Numbered from the stretch's first letter, positions 45,201 through 53,726 are shown. The stretch: DNA of 64,000 nucleotides from CALRQJ02 sp943370285 (GCA_943370285.1 CALRQJ020000010.1:62001-126000), one strand, 5' to 3'. Program-made: numbers and translations. The notes: a model not told the origin generated them from the letters alone.

Positions 45201-45642
45201 CAATATTTGCTTTTTTTACAAATCCAAACATATTGGTGGAGTTCCACTCGTATTGAAACTGTAACTCCAAATCATGATTAATCTCTTCAAATATTATTTT
45301 ATTACCGTATTTATTTTGGTATAAATTTCTTGTTATATTAAAATGCCCTTCGCTGCGAACCGAAAAAGGTTCCCAAACAATCCACTTTCCATTTTGCTGT
45401 AAACGAATGATGCTTTTGCTACCGGTTATTTCAGCCGTATCTGTTATTTTATCATCTGTATAGTAGGGGAAAAGTGCAAATTCTGAATTTTTTCTTCCGG
45501 CACTTATACCGCCATTGCTCGAAATAAAAAGCCAATGATTAGAATCGCTTACAATACTCATGAAAAATGGTCTCATGAGATTGGTATTGGCTATTTTAAA
45601 AAACAATTCATTGTTAATTTCAACAGATTGAAGCTGACCCAT
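42229..45642 (-). CDS. large cytoplasmic glycan phosphorylase, GH94/GH149-like
   Basis: A 1137-residue protein without signal peptide or transmembrane helices. The layout fits the clan of GH94, GH149 and GH161 phosphorylases: an N-terminal beta-sandwich (~1-290), then an (alpha/alpha)6 domain with GNWRDIFQNWEAL (~452) and RPEWNDANNALVG, in which Asp637 is the likely catalytic acid. Late conserved blocks are GRSGTFYGYEGLGSIYWHMV and GMTGQVKEDILCRIGE. Such enzymes break beta-glucan oligomers with phosphate to glucose-1-phosphate. The length and the GH16/GH17/GH30 context favour the beta-1,3-glucan phosphorylase family GH149; this is inference. An inverted repeat and a terminator lie upstream. 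Confidence 0.8.
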   Translation of the reverse strand: MGQLQSVEINNELFFKIANTNLMRPFFMSIVSDSNHWLFISSNGGISAGRKNSEFALFPYYTDDKITDTAEITGSKSIIRLQQNGKWIVWEPFSVRSEGHFNITRNLYQNKYGNKIIFEEINHDLELQFQYEWNSTNMFGFVKKANIANLSSKQIEFEILDGLQNILPFGVPSDLQTKTSNLADAYKRSELVAETGLGIFALSAIIVDKAEPSEALKANVVWSLGIDQPTYLLSANQLNQFRNGSALQQEEDVKGEKGAYFIVSPLTLQPNAAKQWMFVANVNQNHSGVIQLNETIKTDSLLSEKVNADIALGTINLIKLCAAADGVQTTADNLKDSRHFANVLFNIMRGGIFDNNYQVEKWDFENYLKKANKKVYAAVADSLHALQNEFSIFELKHIAQETGNQDFIRLAIEYLPLKFSRRHGDPSRPWNQFSINTRSEVDGSKILDYQGNWRDIFQNWEALAHAYPAFIEGMIYKFLNASTFDGYNPYRVTKDGFDWETIEPDNPWSYIGYWGDHQIIYLLKFLEFAEQNKTGTINNLLAKNDFVYANVPYRIKAYSDIVKNPKDTIEFDHANEKQIHQRIHDMGADGALLTSANNEVYHVNFIEKILATILSKLSNFVPEGGIWMNTQRPEWNDANNALVGNGLSMVTLYYLRRCLKFIQPVFENVNANNLEVSEELYQFYAALAATFDKYASSLNTSIDDATRKQITDALGIAGSNFRTTIYNNKFSGTKRTITASELTGFVNISVQFLEHSINANKRSDNLYHAYNLLSINENGFFVSHLSEMLEGQVGVLSSGYLSAKESLAVLDALKNSSLYRKDQNSYILYPNKNLAGFLQRNNIPEDLFQQSNLLIQLLADGNNAIVEKDIKGNYHFNGNFKNADDVLHALYALGAKYQLQVAKEKALVLQIFEAVFNHKEFTGRSGTFYGYEGLGSIYWHMVSKLLLAAQESCLAAIKENADAATVSQLTAHYYNIHAGIGVHKSPELYGAFPITPYSHTPFNKGAQQPGMTGQVKEDILCRIGELGVKFNNGQLLFEPKLLLASEFIQHPSNAVYVLCNGTEKQIELSEGSLAYTICQVPVVCKKSNADSIEVHFTNGTKEQFNTNQINAAVSDKIINRTGEVEQIIVSINENNLL

Positions 45643-45683
45643 TGCAATCGTTTTAATGCTGAGTAATTTAAATAAAGAAGGAG

Positions 45684-45710
45684 ATTATTATCAAAAAAAT
45701 TGATAATAAT
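45684..45710. promoter_or_regulatory. perfect 11-bp inverted repeat, possible operator
   Basis: ATTATTATCAA (45684-45694), an A5 spacer and TTGATAATAAT (45700-45710) lie 42 bases before the phosphorylase start. There is no T-run after it on the minus strand, so it is more like a protein-binding site than a terminator. Confidence 0.45.
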
Positions 45711-45719
45711 TAGTAATTT

Positions 45720-45761
45720 GAAGAAACCTGTCTGAAGATTAAATGCTAATCTTCAGACAGG
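45720..45761 (-). terminator. strong hairpin after the GH16 gene, inside the locus
   Basis: CCTGTCTGAAGATTA (45727-45741) is perfectly complementary to TAATCTTCAGACAGG (45747-45761) around a five-base loop, followed on the minus strand by TTTCTTC. It lies 9 bases after the GH16 stop codon and should end or attenuate that transcript. Confidence 0.75.
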
Positions 45762-45769
45762 ATGAAAAA

Positions 45770-46609
45770 CTATTTTTGCTTGTAAACCCTTACATAATCC
45801 ACAGTCATCGTTTGTGGGAAAGGTGTTCCTGTAGTTGGGAAGCCAACAAAATTGCCGCCTACCGCTACATTAAGTATCATAAAAAAGTTTTGATTAAATA
45901 CCCATTGACCTTTGACATCATTTGGAGTAATACGGTTGAATAGGTAGTTGTCAACATAAAAATCAATATAATCCGGACCCCATTCTGCTGCATACAGGTG
46001 GAAATTGGCATCGAACCTAGCATTTAATAAAGAATAGGCTTTGCCGATTGAGTTTCCGCCTGAGTAGCCCGGACCATGCACCGTTCCATAAGTAGTGTTA
46101 GGTTGATTTCCTTTTTGTTCTAAGATATCAATTTCACCACATTGAGGCCAGGAAACAGTATTGATATTATTGCCTAGCATCCAAAATGCCGGCCAAATTC
46201 CAGGTCCACTTGGTGTTTTTATTCTTGCTTCATATCTGCCATAACCATAAGAGAATTTGCCTTGTGTTTTGATACGAGCTGAAGTAAATCCTGCTCCTCC
46301 AAAATTTTCTTGTCTTGCAGTTATTTGTAAATTTCCACTACCGTCTAACCGTAAGTTGCTAGCGTTACTGGTATAATACTGCAATTCCGCATTACCCCAT
46401 CCGCCGTTTCCCGTACCAATATCGGCTACCCACTTTGAATTGTCTGGTGCAGCACCTGCAGCTCCGGTAAATTCATCGCTCCAAACCATTTCCCATTCTC
46501 TGGTTGGTAAGGTTTGAATCGCTTTTTTGTCGCAACTAACAAATGATACTGTTACAAAAAGCAGGACACAAATTGTTAGTATTGATATATGATTATTTAT
46601 ATGCTTCAT
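45770..46609 (-). CDS. GH16 endo-beta-glucanase (laminarinase-like) lipoprotein
   Basis: A 279-residue lipoprotein (lipobox VSFVSCDKK, Cys26). The GH16 beta-jelly-roll carries the catalytic signature CGEIDILEQKG, with nucleophile Glu159, Asp161 and acid/base Glu164; WPAFWMLGNN precedes it, and a final beta-strand series ends TMTVDYVRVYKQ. The extra residue in EIDILE places it near bacterial beta-1,3(4)-glucanases. It should be an outer-membrane-anchored enzyme starting depolymerisation. It follows the glycan-binding lipoprotein gene by 30 bases. Confidence 0.95.
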   Translation of the reverse strand: MKHINNHISILTICVLLFVTVSFVSCDKKAIQTLPTREWEMVWSDEFTGAAGAAPDNSKWVADIGTGNGGWGNAELQYYTSNASNLRLDGSGNLQITARQENFGGAGFTSARIKTQGKFSYGYGRYEARIKTPSGPGIWPAFWMLGNNINTVSWPQCGEIDILEQKGNQPNTTYGTVHGPGYSGGNSIGKAYSLLNARFDANFHLYAAEWGPDYIDFYVDNYLFNRITPNDVKGQWVFNQNFFMILNVAVGGNFVGFPTTGTPFPQTMTVDYVRVYKQK

Positions 46610-46639
46610 ACCTGTTGTTTTAATTGTTTAAAAGATACA

Positions 46640-48520
46640 TTATCGCCAGAAATATAAATTATCCAAGAATATATCTGGTGCTCCTGGTGCACCATTCGCA
46701 TCAAACTTAAACTGTATCACATTACTCAAACTAACCGGAGCAAAGGATGTTAACGGTATATCAATACTGTTCCAACCGGCAGTAGTAGGCACCGATAAGC
46801 TCACTGATCTTTCAACCGGGCCGGGACTAATTAAAAAGAACCTTAGCTGGGTTGCAGTTGCTGAGAAAAAGTCCAAGTGAATATTGGTGTAAGTTGACAC
46901 ATTTAAAGCAGAAGCAAACTGAGTACCCTGATAGTTAAAATTAGCATATCTAAGCACTGTACTACCTGCTATTGTTGGTTGTGATACTGCTGTAGTTTGA
47001 CCCCAGTTAGGATTAAAATCTGTACCGGTTACATTGGTATAAGCATCACTAAACACTGAAAGCACATTGGCTGATGGTCTTGTTGGTGTTGGTGCAGCAG
47101 TGGTAGGAGCTGTTGGCAGACTCCAGAAATAAACATTATCTACATATAAAGATGAGTTATCGCCACCTTCTAAAATAATTTGAGCCAAATTATTTCTGCT
47201 GGTTAAACCAGGCATATTTGCAAACGGAATATCAAGTTGTATCCATTGTCTGGTTACTAAAGTTGGGGCTGTAAATGTTGTAGAATGTCTGGTATCATCT
47301 CCGCCACCAAATACTCTATCGGCTCCGAAGTCCACAACAATAACTCTTAGTTGACGGCCAGCTGCTATGGCGCCGGGGAAAAATACATCTAAATGTATAT
47401 GCGACATGCTGCTGGCATTTACTGTTGGCGAGCTAAACTCCATACCCACAAAATTGAAGTTGGTATAGTTCAGTACATTATCGTTACCAACTTTAAAGTC
47501 GTTTGAAATAGTCGTTTGCCAGGGTGCCCAATAGCCATTATAATAATTAACACCTACATTGGTATAGGCATCAGAAAAAATGGAAATCACATTTGCCGCA
47601 CTGCGAGTTGGCGTTGGCGCAGAAACGTAAGTGCCGGCACAATTGATGGTCAAACTTCCTTTAGCTTGTACGCCATTTAAGGTTGCTGTAATTACACTTG
47701 TACCTGTAGATAAAGATGTTACCAACCCATTTGCATTAACACTAGCAACTGCCGGATTGGAAGACCTAAAATTAAAATAGGCATTACTAACATTTAATGA
47801 TTGAGTAACTCCTGTAGGTAAACTAAACGTAGCTGCTAATCCTGTAACAGGTGTGGTAACAGTGTTGAAAGTGGTTACGCTTGGGTCATTGCCATTCATG
47901 ATTACAGGTTGGCCTTGCAGTAGCGTACCCAATTTTTCAAACTTCACTTCATCTATCCAAAATGTATATCCTCTACCATTTGCATCCGGTGATGCTGCAA
48001 AATAAAACAGCCCTCTTTCTCCATTTAATTTTGAAGCATCGGGAATTGGAATAATCACTTTTTTCCAATTACTTGTTACAGCTGTACCAGATATAGACAC
48101 AACATATTTGTTTTCGCCTAAATTATTACCTAAACCTAATTCGCCAATTGTAGTGGCCTGATTAGATTTAATGTAAAAAGTTAAAGCATTAAAGCCCGAC
48201 AAATCTCTACCTCCTCTACTTAAAAATACACCACCTGCATAAGAGCCATTTGGGCTATTTGCATCAGGTACTTCAAATCGCATAGATTGGCGAGTATTGT
48301 TATACGTTTCTTTATTGTCTACTTGAAACGCTCTAACATCTGAGCCTCCAAATGCAGCATATGCTAAATCTCCTGTAAAGTCATCTATAAAGACATCTGC
48401 TGTTGCAGGAAATGTAGGTGGTGCAAGTTCTGAAACGTCTCTTTTTTTACAACTCATTGTAGTTAATAAAGTGGCTACAATGCAGTAATAGAAAACATTT
48501 TTGATTGAATTATTTTTCAT
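46640..48520 (-). CDS. glycan-binding lipoprotein with two repeated modules
   Basis: A 626-residue lipoprotein (lipobox TTMSCKKRD, Cys24). Order: an N-terminal beta-sandwich (about 40-195, ending TFWIDEVKFEKLG), a BIG2-like Ig domain (about 221-293) and two copies of a ~160-residue module (301-466 and 477-626). Each module begins APTPTR..ANV(I/L)S(I/V)FSDAYTN and ends with DNVYFW or DNLYFW. The same module occurs twice in the 51810 gene. Module and lipid anchor suggest a surface glycan-binding protein, in the place a SusE/F-like protein would occupy. No catalytic motif is visible. Confidence 0.8.
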   Translation of the reverse strand: MKNNSIKNVFYYCIVATLLTTMSCKKRDVSELAPPTFPATADVFIDDFTGDLAYAAFGGSDVRAFQVDNKETYNNTRQSMRFEVPDANSPNGSYAGGVFLSRGGRDLSGFNALTFYIKSNQATTIGELGLGNNLGENKYVVSISGTAVTSNWKKVIIPIPDASKLNGERGLFYFAASPDANGRGYTFWIDEVKFEKLGTLLQGQPVIMNGNDPSVTTFNTVTTPVTGLAATFSLPTGVTQSLNVSNAYFNFRSSNPAVASVNANGLVTSLSTGTSVITATLNGVQAKGSLTINCAGTYVSAPTPTRSAANVISIFSDAYTNVGVNYYNGYWAPWQTTISNDFKVGNDNVLNYTNFNFVGMEFSSPTVNASSMSHIHLDVFFPGAIAAGRQLRVIVVDFGADRVFGGGDDTRHSTTFTAPTLVTRQWIQLDIPFANMPGLTSRNNLAQIILEGGDNSSLYVDNVYFWSLPTAPTTAAPTPTRPSANVLSVFSDAYTNVTGTDFNPNWGQTTAVSQPTIAGSTVLRYANFNYQGTQFASALNVSTYTNIHLDFFSATATQLRFFLISPGPVERSVSLSVPTTAGWNSIDIPLTSFAPVSLSNVIQFKFDANGAPGAPDIFLDNLYFWR

Positions 48521-48551
48521 ATTGCATTTATTTCAAACGTTAAAAAATATG

Positions 48552-51500
48552 TTATCTGCCTAAATTTATTTGAATGTACGTTCTAAACTCCCATTCATTT
48601 CCGTTAGGGAAACCAATGGCAGTGGGATCTGGTACCCAATTTCCTGCTGGGTCTTGCATTTTTACCGGAGAATAGCGATTAGAATATCTGTCTAAGGTTC
48701 TATACGTTGCTCTTAAGCCAATTTTAGTACCCGGCATTAAGAACCAGTCTGGTTTACCTACCTCAGTTGAAATATCTCCAATCAATTGTACCGGGAAAGT
48801 AAGGTTAAAATCTCGGTGATAGTCAAAAGGACCCCAATCGTTAAACCTTGCAATGGTAGTGAACTTCATTTTTTTGTATATGGTTCTAACATCAACACCA
48901 TACCTATTAATTACCCTTGGATCAATACCATTTGCCTGCCCGTTACCTACAATAAAGTTAGCAATAATGCCGAAATCTGGATTTACCTTAGATACTGTTC
49001 TAATATTAGCTTCCCACAAATCTTGAGCTGGTACAGAACCCGGGAAAACAAAAGTAGTTCTACCATTACCCAAAATACCAATGGCAGCATCTTGTACAGT
49101 TGGTAAATGTCTGAATACAAATCCTGCGCTAACAGCAAATTTGGCATCTTCTGCTCTATCGTTATCCCATTCGTACATCCAGGTTGCTGGAGTTGGGTCG
49201 TAAGTTAATAAAAGCTCACCACCTACTGTTTCTCTATTAGAACGAACAGAGAACGGATCATCTAAAATATTTCTTGGTCTGCCGGGTGCCAAAACATCAG
49301 AAGGAACAGGACCTTCTATTGGTTTTTGGTATAAGAAGTTTGGAGCAATCTGTAATTTTCCAACATTAACTGTAAAACCACTTAATACATTGTACATGTT
49401 TCCGCTACCAACATCTTTTAGTCTCCAACCTGTAAATGTTTTGGTTTGATCTACACTGCCGTTAGCAACTAAACCCATGTAAGAAGCTAAACCGTACCAC
49501 TGAAGGGCTCCACTGGTAAATGTTAACTTAAGTTTTCCTCCAAAATTATCTTCAGTTTTGATGACATCTTGGTAAACGGTGTTGTTACGCATTAATTGGA
49601 AGCTTCTTCCGTTTAAAGGTTCACCACCCCAAATACCTCCAATATCTAAACTGAAGTTTTTGAACTTACGTGAGGCACTCAAGGTTACTCTTCTTGTTTT
49701 AGGTACTGGTACCGCAAAAGAGCTTTGTAAACCACTACGTTGCACCAAATCTTCGTGCCAAATACTGGTTACATCAAACTTGGCAACTTTTTTGGTGTAC
49801 TTAACTAAGATAGCTGGGTTAGCTCCCCACCACAATTCTGGCCCAAAAGCAACTTTTAATCCTTTTAAAGCTCTTTTACCTTCAATTTCAAAGCCAAATG
49901 GCGCTTCGCCATTATAGATATCAATATTTGGTCCGTAGTTCGCTTCTTGGTATAAATTAAAGAAGTCTCCTTCGTATGCCCAATGGTAATGACCTGTTCT
50001 ATAAAAACCGGTCAATTTAAAATCTTTGGCATCCCAATTATAACTTGCTCTATATAGTTGAAGCCTATTGTTTGAATTCATTACAACAGGTCCATTGGTA
50101 GTATTTACAGTAATTCTTCTTCCTCTATTTTCATAAAACACTTCGTCAATTGGGTTTTCTGCAACATTTCCTAAAGCATTAAATTGAATATTAGCAGAAA
50201 CATTTGGAGCTGGTTTTGCAGTAATTCCGATGTTGAATGATTGCATATGATCGAAGCCCAAACGATTGGGGTAACCATTTGTAAGCGCTGGTTCCGATGA
50301 TTTTGGCGTAGAAATTAGACTACCGCCGGTATGGAAAGTAGAAAAGTTAGCTTGTAAATCACTTAAGTATAACTTGCCTTTGTCTTCGGCTTGTAAAGCT
50401 GCTTTGTCGCCTCTGGCTCTTAATACCGCATCTGTTAATTGAATATTGTCTAAATAATTCAATCTTGCTTTGGCATCGCTGCTGTAAGGGTTGAACTGGT
50501 GTACATCTTTCAACGCATAGTATGCGGCACGTGGGTACAATTCATAAATACCTCTTTCGTTGGTTTTGCCTTTGGCGCAAATACCAAACCACTCTTCATT
50601 CATATTGTTTTCGCCTTTCGCAAAGTCGTTGGTATAACCACCATTGCTCCAAGAGGCTGTAGCATCATGCTCATCTAGGTTTGTGGTTTGGCCGGTTTTC
50701 CACCAACCATCACTAAATTGGAAGGTAAAACCGCCTAAACTATTTCCATTCTTACCCAATCCTGCTGCGTTAGCATAAATTTCTTTCCAGTTGCTTGCTA
50801 AAATTTTGGCTTGGTATTCTTGATCTTCTTTATTTGCCTGTGTATTATAGGCATCACTTCCAAACTCAGTTAAAATGATTGGTTTAGAAAATTCTTTTTT
50901 GGCTCTATCATAAAGATCGGTGAATGTACTTCCTCTGTACACATTAACGCCCAAAACATCTACGTCATTACATTCTTTCGCTATAATATCTAAGAATAAT
51001 AAATCTCCATTACAAATTGCCACCGGATGGTTTTGGCTGATGCTTTTCATTTCCTTTGCTGCATCGTTAAATAACTTGTATAGGTAATAGGCATCTTTGG
51101 TAGATTTTCTATCGGCCATTGGAATATTTTCGGTTTCGGCACCTCTCCAGAAAAGACCATAGTTGTTTTCGTTACCCAAAAGAAATAATAAAATACCTGG
51201 TGTGTTTTTGTATTGATTCACCATTTCTTTTACCTCTTTTAATAGTAAGTCTCTAGCAAATGGATTGGAATAATCGGTATTGGCTTCCCATCTTCCTTTT
51301 ATGGTAAGTCCATAACGACCAAAAGAGTGGTTAAGCATGGTGTAAATGCCGTAGTTTTCATAGATATATTTAATCCACCTTGCAGGAACACCAGTGTATT
51401 GCCTGATGGTATTTACACCCATGTTTTTAAGCAAAGGCATTTCATAATCGAGGGCAGCTTTAATAACATCATCAGACTGGTTCCATAAACTGTAGGTGTA

Positions 51501-51668
51501 ATTGGTACCGATTGGGAAATAATCCCAGTTCATACCATTTACAAAGAAGTCTTTGTTGTTGACGGTTAGTTTTTGACCATCATTTGTGCTAACGATAGTA
51601 ACTTTTTGTTGTGCAAAAACAACCATCGATACTACTGAGAGTAGCATTGAAGCAAGCAATTTTTTCAT
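48552..51668 (-). CDS. glycoside hydrolase (GH-A TIM barrel) fused to an outer-membrane beta-barrel
   Basis: A 1038-residue exported protein (signal peptide MKKLLASMLLSVVSMVVFAQ). Residues ~30-395 form a clan GH-A TIM barrel with acid/base Glu167 (LFLLGNENN) and nucleophile Glu268 (PIILTEFGSDA), most like the GH2 catalytic barrel or GH5-type enzymes. Residues ~475-1038 show 14 or more alternating amphipathic strands rich in aromatic and glycine residues (for example GKLQIAPNFLYQKP and KMKFTTIARFNDW), ending EFRTYIQINLGR. That is the pattern of an outer-membrane beta-barrel. It would be an enzyme attached to a channel. It is the second gene of the locus, after a terminator. Confidence 0.82.
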   Translation of the reverse strand: MKKLLASMLLSVVSMVVFAQQKVTIVSTNDGQKLTVNNKDFFVNGMNWDYFPIGTNYTYSLWNQSDDVIKAALDYEMPLLKNMGVNTIRQYTGVPARWIKYIYENYGIYTMLNHSFGRYGLTIKGRWEANTDYSNPFARDLLLKEVKEMVNQYKNTPGILLFLLGNENNYGLFWRGAETENIPMADRKSTKDAYYLYKLFNDAAKEMKSISQNHPVAICNGDLLFLDIIAKECNDVDVLGVNVYRGSTFTDLYDRAKKEFSKPIILTEFGSDAYNTQANKEDQEYQAKILASNWKEIYANAAGLGKNGNSLGGFTFQFSDGWWKTGQTTNLDEHDATASWSNGGYTNDFAKGENNMNEEWFGICAKGKTNERGIYELYPRAAYYALKDVHQFNPYSSDAKARLNYLDNIQLTDAVLRARGDKAALQAEDKGKLYLSDLQANFSTFHTGGSLISTPKSSEPALTNGYPNRLGFDHMQSFNIGITAKPAPNVSANIQFNALGNVAENPIDEVFYENRGRRITVNTTNGPVVMNSNNRLQLYRASYNWDAKDFKLTGFYRTGHYHWAYEGDFFNLYQEANYGPNIDIYNGEAPFGFEIEGKRALKGLKVAFGPELWWGANPAILVKYTKKVAKFDVTSIWHEDLVQRSGLQSSFAVPVPKTRRVTLSASRKFKNFSLDIGGIWGGEPLNGRSFQLMRNNTVYQDVIKTEDNFGGKLKLTFTSGALQWYGLASYMGLVANGSVDQTKTFTGWRLKDVGSGNMYNVLSGFTVNVGKLQIAPNFLYQKPIEGPVPSDVLAPGRPRNILDDPFSVRSNRETVGGELLLTYDPTPATWMYEWDNDRAEDAKFAVSAGFVFRHLPTVQDAAIGILGNGRTTFVFPGSVPAQDLWEANIRTVSKVNPDFGIIANFIVGNGQANGIDPRVINRYGVDVRTIYKKMKFTTIARFNDWGPFDYHRDFNLTFPVQLIGDISTEVGKPDWFLMPGTKIGLRATYRTLDRYSNRYSPVKMQDPAGNWVPDPTAIGFPNGNEWEFRTYIQINLGR

Positions 51669-51754
51669 ATATAGTCGTTTACATTTTTAACAATGCAGTA
51701 GTAGAAACGGCAGATTAGTAGCCTTACTTTTCCGATAGCAAATTAGAAAAGTAT

Positions 51755-51800
51755 TTTAAAAAAAAACTTGGAACAAACTACAGTCTGTTCCAAGTTTTTT
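51755..51800 (-). terminator. strong terminator after the first gene of the locus
   Basis: AAAAAACTTGGAACA (51761-51775) and TGTTCCAAGTTTTTT (51786-51800) are perfectly complementary, ending in a long T run on the minus strand. It lies 10 bases after the glycan-binding gene's stop, so most transcripts probably end here. Confidence 0.9.
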
Positions 51801-51809
51801 GCAATTTCC

Positions 51810-53687
51810 TTATTTTTCAACAAATATTTTATGTGCTTTACTTTCAGCACCATTATTAACCAAAACAGTGTACAATCCGCTACTGAATTTGCTTAAATCA
51901 ATACTCATTGAAGCGTTAGTAACGTTTGAGCTTCTGTAAACTACTTTACCTGTTGCATCTAAGATTGAAATGTTATTGCTACCACTCAAGTCTTTAATGA
52001 ATAGATTGCCTTTTACAGGATTAGGATAAATAGTGTAGTCTAATTTACCTGGGCTAACATGATTAATGCTCTTGATAGCAGTGTACTTAAATGAACCATC
52101 TTTATCTACAGATTTAATTCTGTAATAAGATGTACCATTTTGCAATTTACCATCTGTAAAGTTGTATTTATCTGTGCCTTTAGCTGTTACAGAACCAATA
52201 GCACTAAAATCTCTGCCATTTAAGCTCTTTTCAACAATATATTCGTTTACGTTTACTTCAGTTCCTACAGTCCACTGTAATTGAATACCGCTGTTGTTTT
52301 TGCTGATTTCAAATCCTTTGAAATCTACCGGTAAAAGACTTTGATTATAGAAATATATATTATCAAAATATATTGGACCTCCAATGCTTAGGTTATTGAA
52401 ACTAATAATTATTTGAGCAATAATATCTCTAGGTGAATTAGGTAAATTATTAGTAAAAGCAGTGAATGGAATATCTAGCCCTTTCCATTGTCCTCTCTGA
52501 AAAGCCATAGGGTCACTGATAGTATGCAAATAAGCATTTACTTCATTACCTCCAGGGAACGTATTATGTTGTGAAAGTTTGGGAATTAAAACAGATCCTA
52601 TGTTGATAATTCCTGAAATATAAATATCAAGGTGCATATGTGTCATATTTGTTAAGTTAAGAGCACTACTTAAATCAAATCCAACGAAAGGATCAGTATT
52701 ATTTAGTGTTGATGCCCTTAATGTATTATTTCCTGCAATTTGTACAACACTTGTAGTATTACCAGACCAAGGAGCAGTTGTCATTGTAGCAGTAGGTGTA
52801 TATGCATCACTAAAAACAGAAATAATAGCTGATGCTGGTGTTCTTGTTGGTGTAGTAGCTGCCACTGTTGGAACTGCGGGATTAACGGTTAAAGTTGCAG
52901 CAATCATAGCCTGAGAATAGCCATTAGATGCTGGTTGTGTTGCAGTAATTGTACTTGTACCTGGAGGACCAACTAAAGTAACTAGACCAGTTGTTGGATT
53001 AATTGTAGCAACACTTGTATTGCTACTTGCATATGTAAAAGTAGCTGGGTTATTATTTGATGTTGGTGCAGCAACAGTAAAATTGGGATCGCCTTCGTTT
53101 TTTGTAATATTTGGGAAATTAGAAAGTGTAGGCAGATTTAGATTGGTATAGAAATACATATTATCTACCCAAATATTGGCACCACTTGCAGGTGTTTTTG
53201 TAACAAACTTGAACTGAAAAATTTGGTTTAATGGAAGACCTAAAGCAGCGTAATCTGACAATTTGATATCGATAGAATTCCAAGCACCAGTCGTTAATGC
53301 CCTTACTATTTCTCTTTCACCACCAGGAGGAACAGAAATCAACGAAATACCAATAGAAGTACAATTACCAGACCAAATATCAAAGTGCACACTATCTAAA
53401 GATGCCACATTTTGACTAGGAAATTCAATACCCTGATAATTCATGTTCGTGTATTCTCTGATGGAATCACCCATGACCTTGATTCCTATAGCAGTGCCAA
53501 AACCCGATTGTCCCCAAAACGGATTTAGATTAACAGGAGATACATTAGTGTAGGCCCCACTGAAAATAGAAATTACTTTGGCAGGATCTCTAGCTGGTGG
53601 TGTTGCGGCTGGTGTAGCAGGCTGAGCGTAACTTGAGATTGCAAATAAGATGGCAATCATACTCATAAGTAGATTTTTGAGCTTCAT
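51810..53687 (-). CDS. T9SS-secreted glycan-binding protein with repeated module (first gene of locus)
   Basis: A 625-residue exported protein (signal peptide cleaved after SYA). Order: module copy 1 (about 28-180), a BIG2/Ig-like domain (about 186-268), module copy 2 (about 278-448), a fibronectin-like part (about 455-540) and the T9SS type A sorting domain (YTIYPNPVKGN near 552-561, final HKIFVEK). The modules share VISIFSGAYTN / IISVFSDAYT starts and (V/F)DN(M/I)YFY ends with the 46640 lipoprotein. It should be on the cell surface, binding the glucan. Distance to the divergent regulator is 181 bases. It is probably the most expressed gene, given the terminator just after it. Confidence 0.8.
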   Translation of the reverse strand: MKLKNLLMSMIAILFAISSYAQPATPAATPPARDPAKVISIFSGAYTNVSPVNLNPFWGQSGFGTAIGIKVMGDSIREYTNMNYQGIEFPSQNVASLDSVHFDIWSGNCTSIGISLISVPPGGEREIVRALTTGAWNSIDIKLSDYAALGLPLNQIFQFKFVTKTPASGANIWVDNMYFYTNLNLPTLSNFPNITKNEGDPNFTVAAPTSNNNPATFTYASSNTSVATINPTTGLVTLVGPPGTSTITATQPASNGYSQAMIAATLTVNPAVPTVAATTPTRTPASAIISVFSDAYTPTATMTTAPWSGNTTSVVQIAGNNTLRASTLNNTDPFVGFDLSSALNLTNMTHMHLDIYISGIINIGSVLIPKLSQHNTFPGGNEVNAYLHTISDPMAFQRGQWKGLDIPFTAFTNNLPNSPRDIIAQIIISFNNLSIGGPIYFDNIYFYNQSLLPVDFKGFEISKNNSGIQLQWTVGTEVNVNEYIVEKSLNGRDFSAIGSVTAKGTDKYNFTDGKLQNGTSYYRIKSVDKDGSFKYTAIKSINHVSPGKLDYTIYPNPVKGNLFIKDLSGSNNISILDATGKVVYRSSNVTNASMSIDLSKFSSGLYTVLVNNGAESKAHKIFVEK

Positions 53688-53726
53688 CGTTAGATTTTTA
53701 ATTGATTAAATAAAGAAATTCGACAA

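Noticed and set aside
46640..48520. Calling the two-module lipoprotein SusD
   Set aside because: It is all beta-sandwich; SusD is a helical TPR-type protein, and no such signature is present.
48552..51668. Reading the barrel fusion as a SusC/TonB-dependent receptor
   Set aside because: No TonB box, carboxypeptidase-like domain or plug is visible before the strands; the N-terminal part is a glycosidase.
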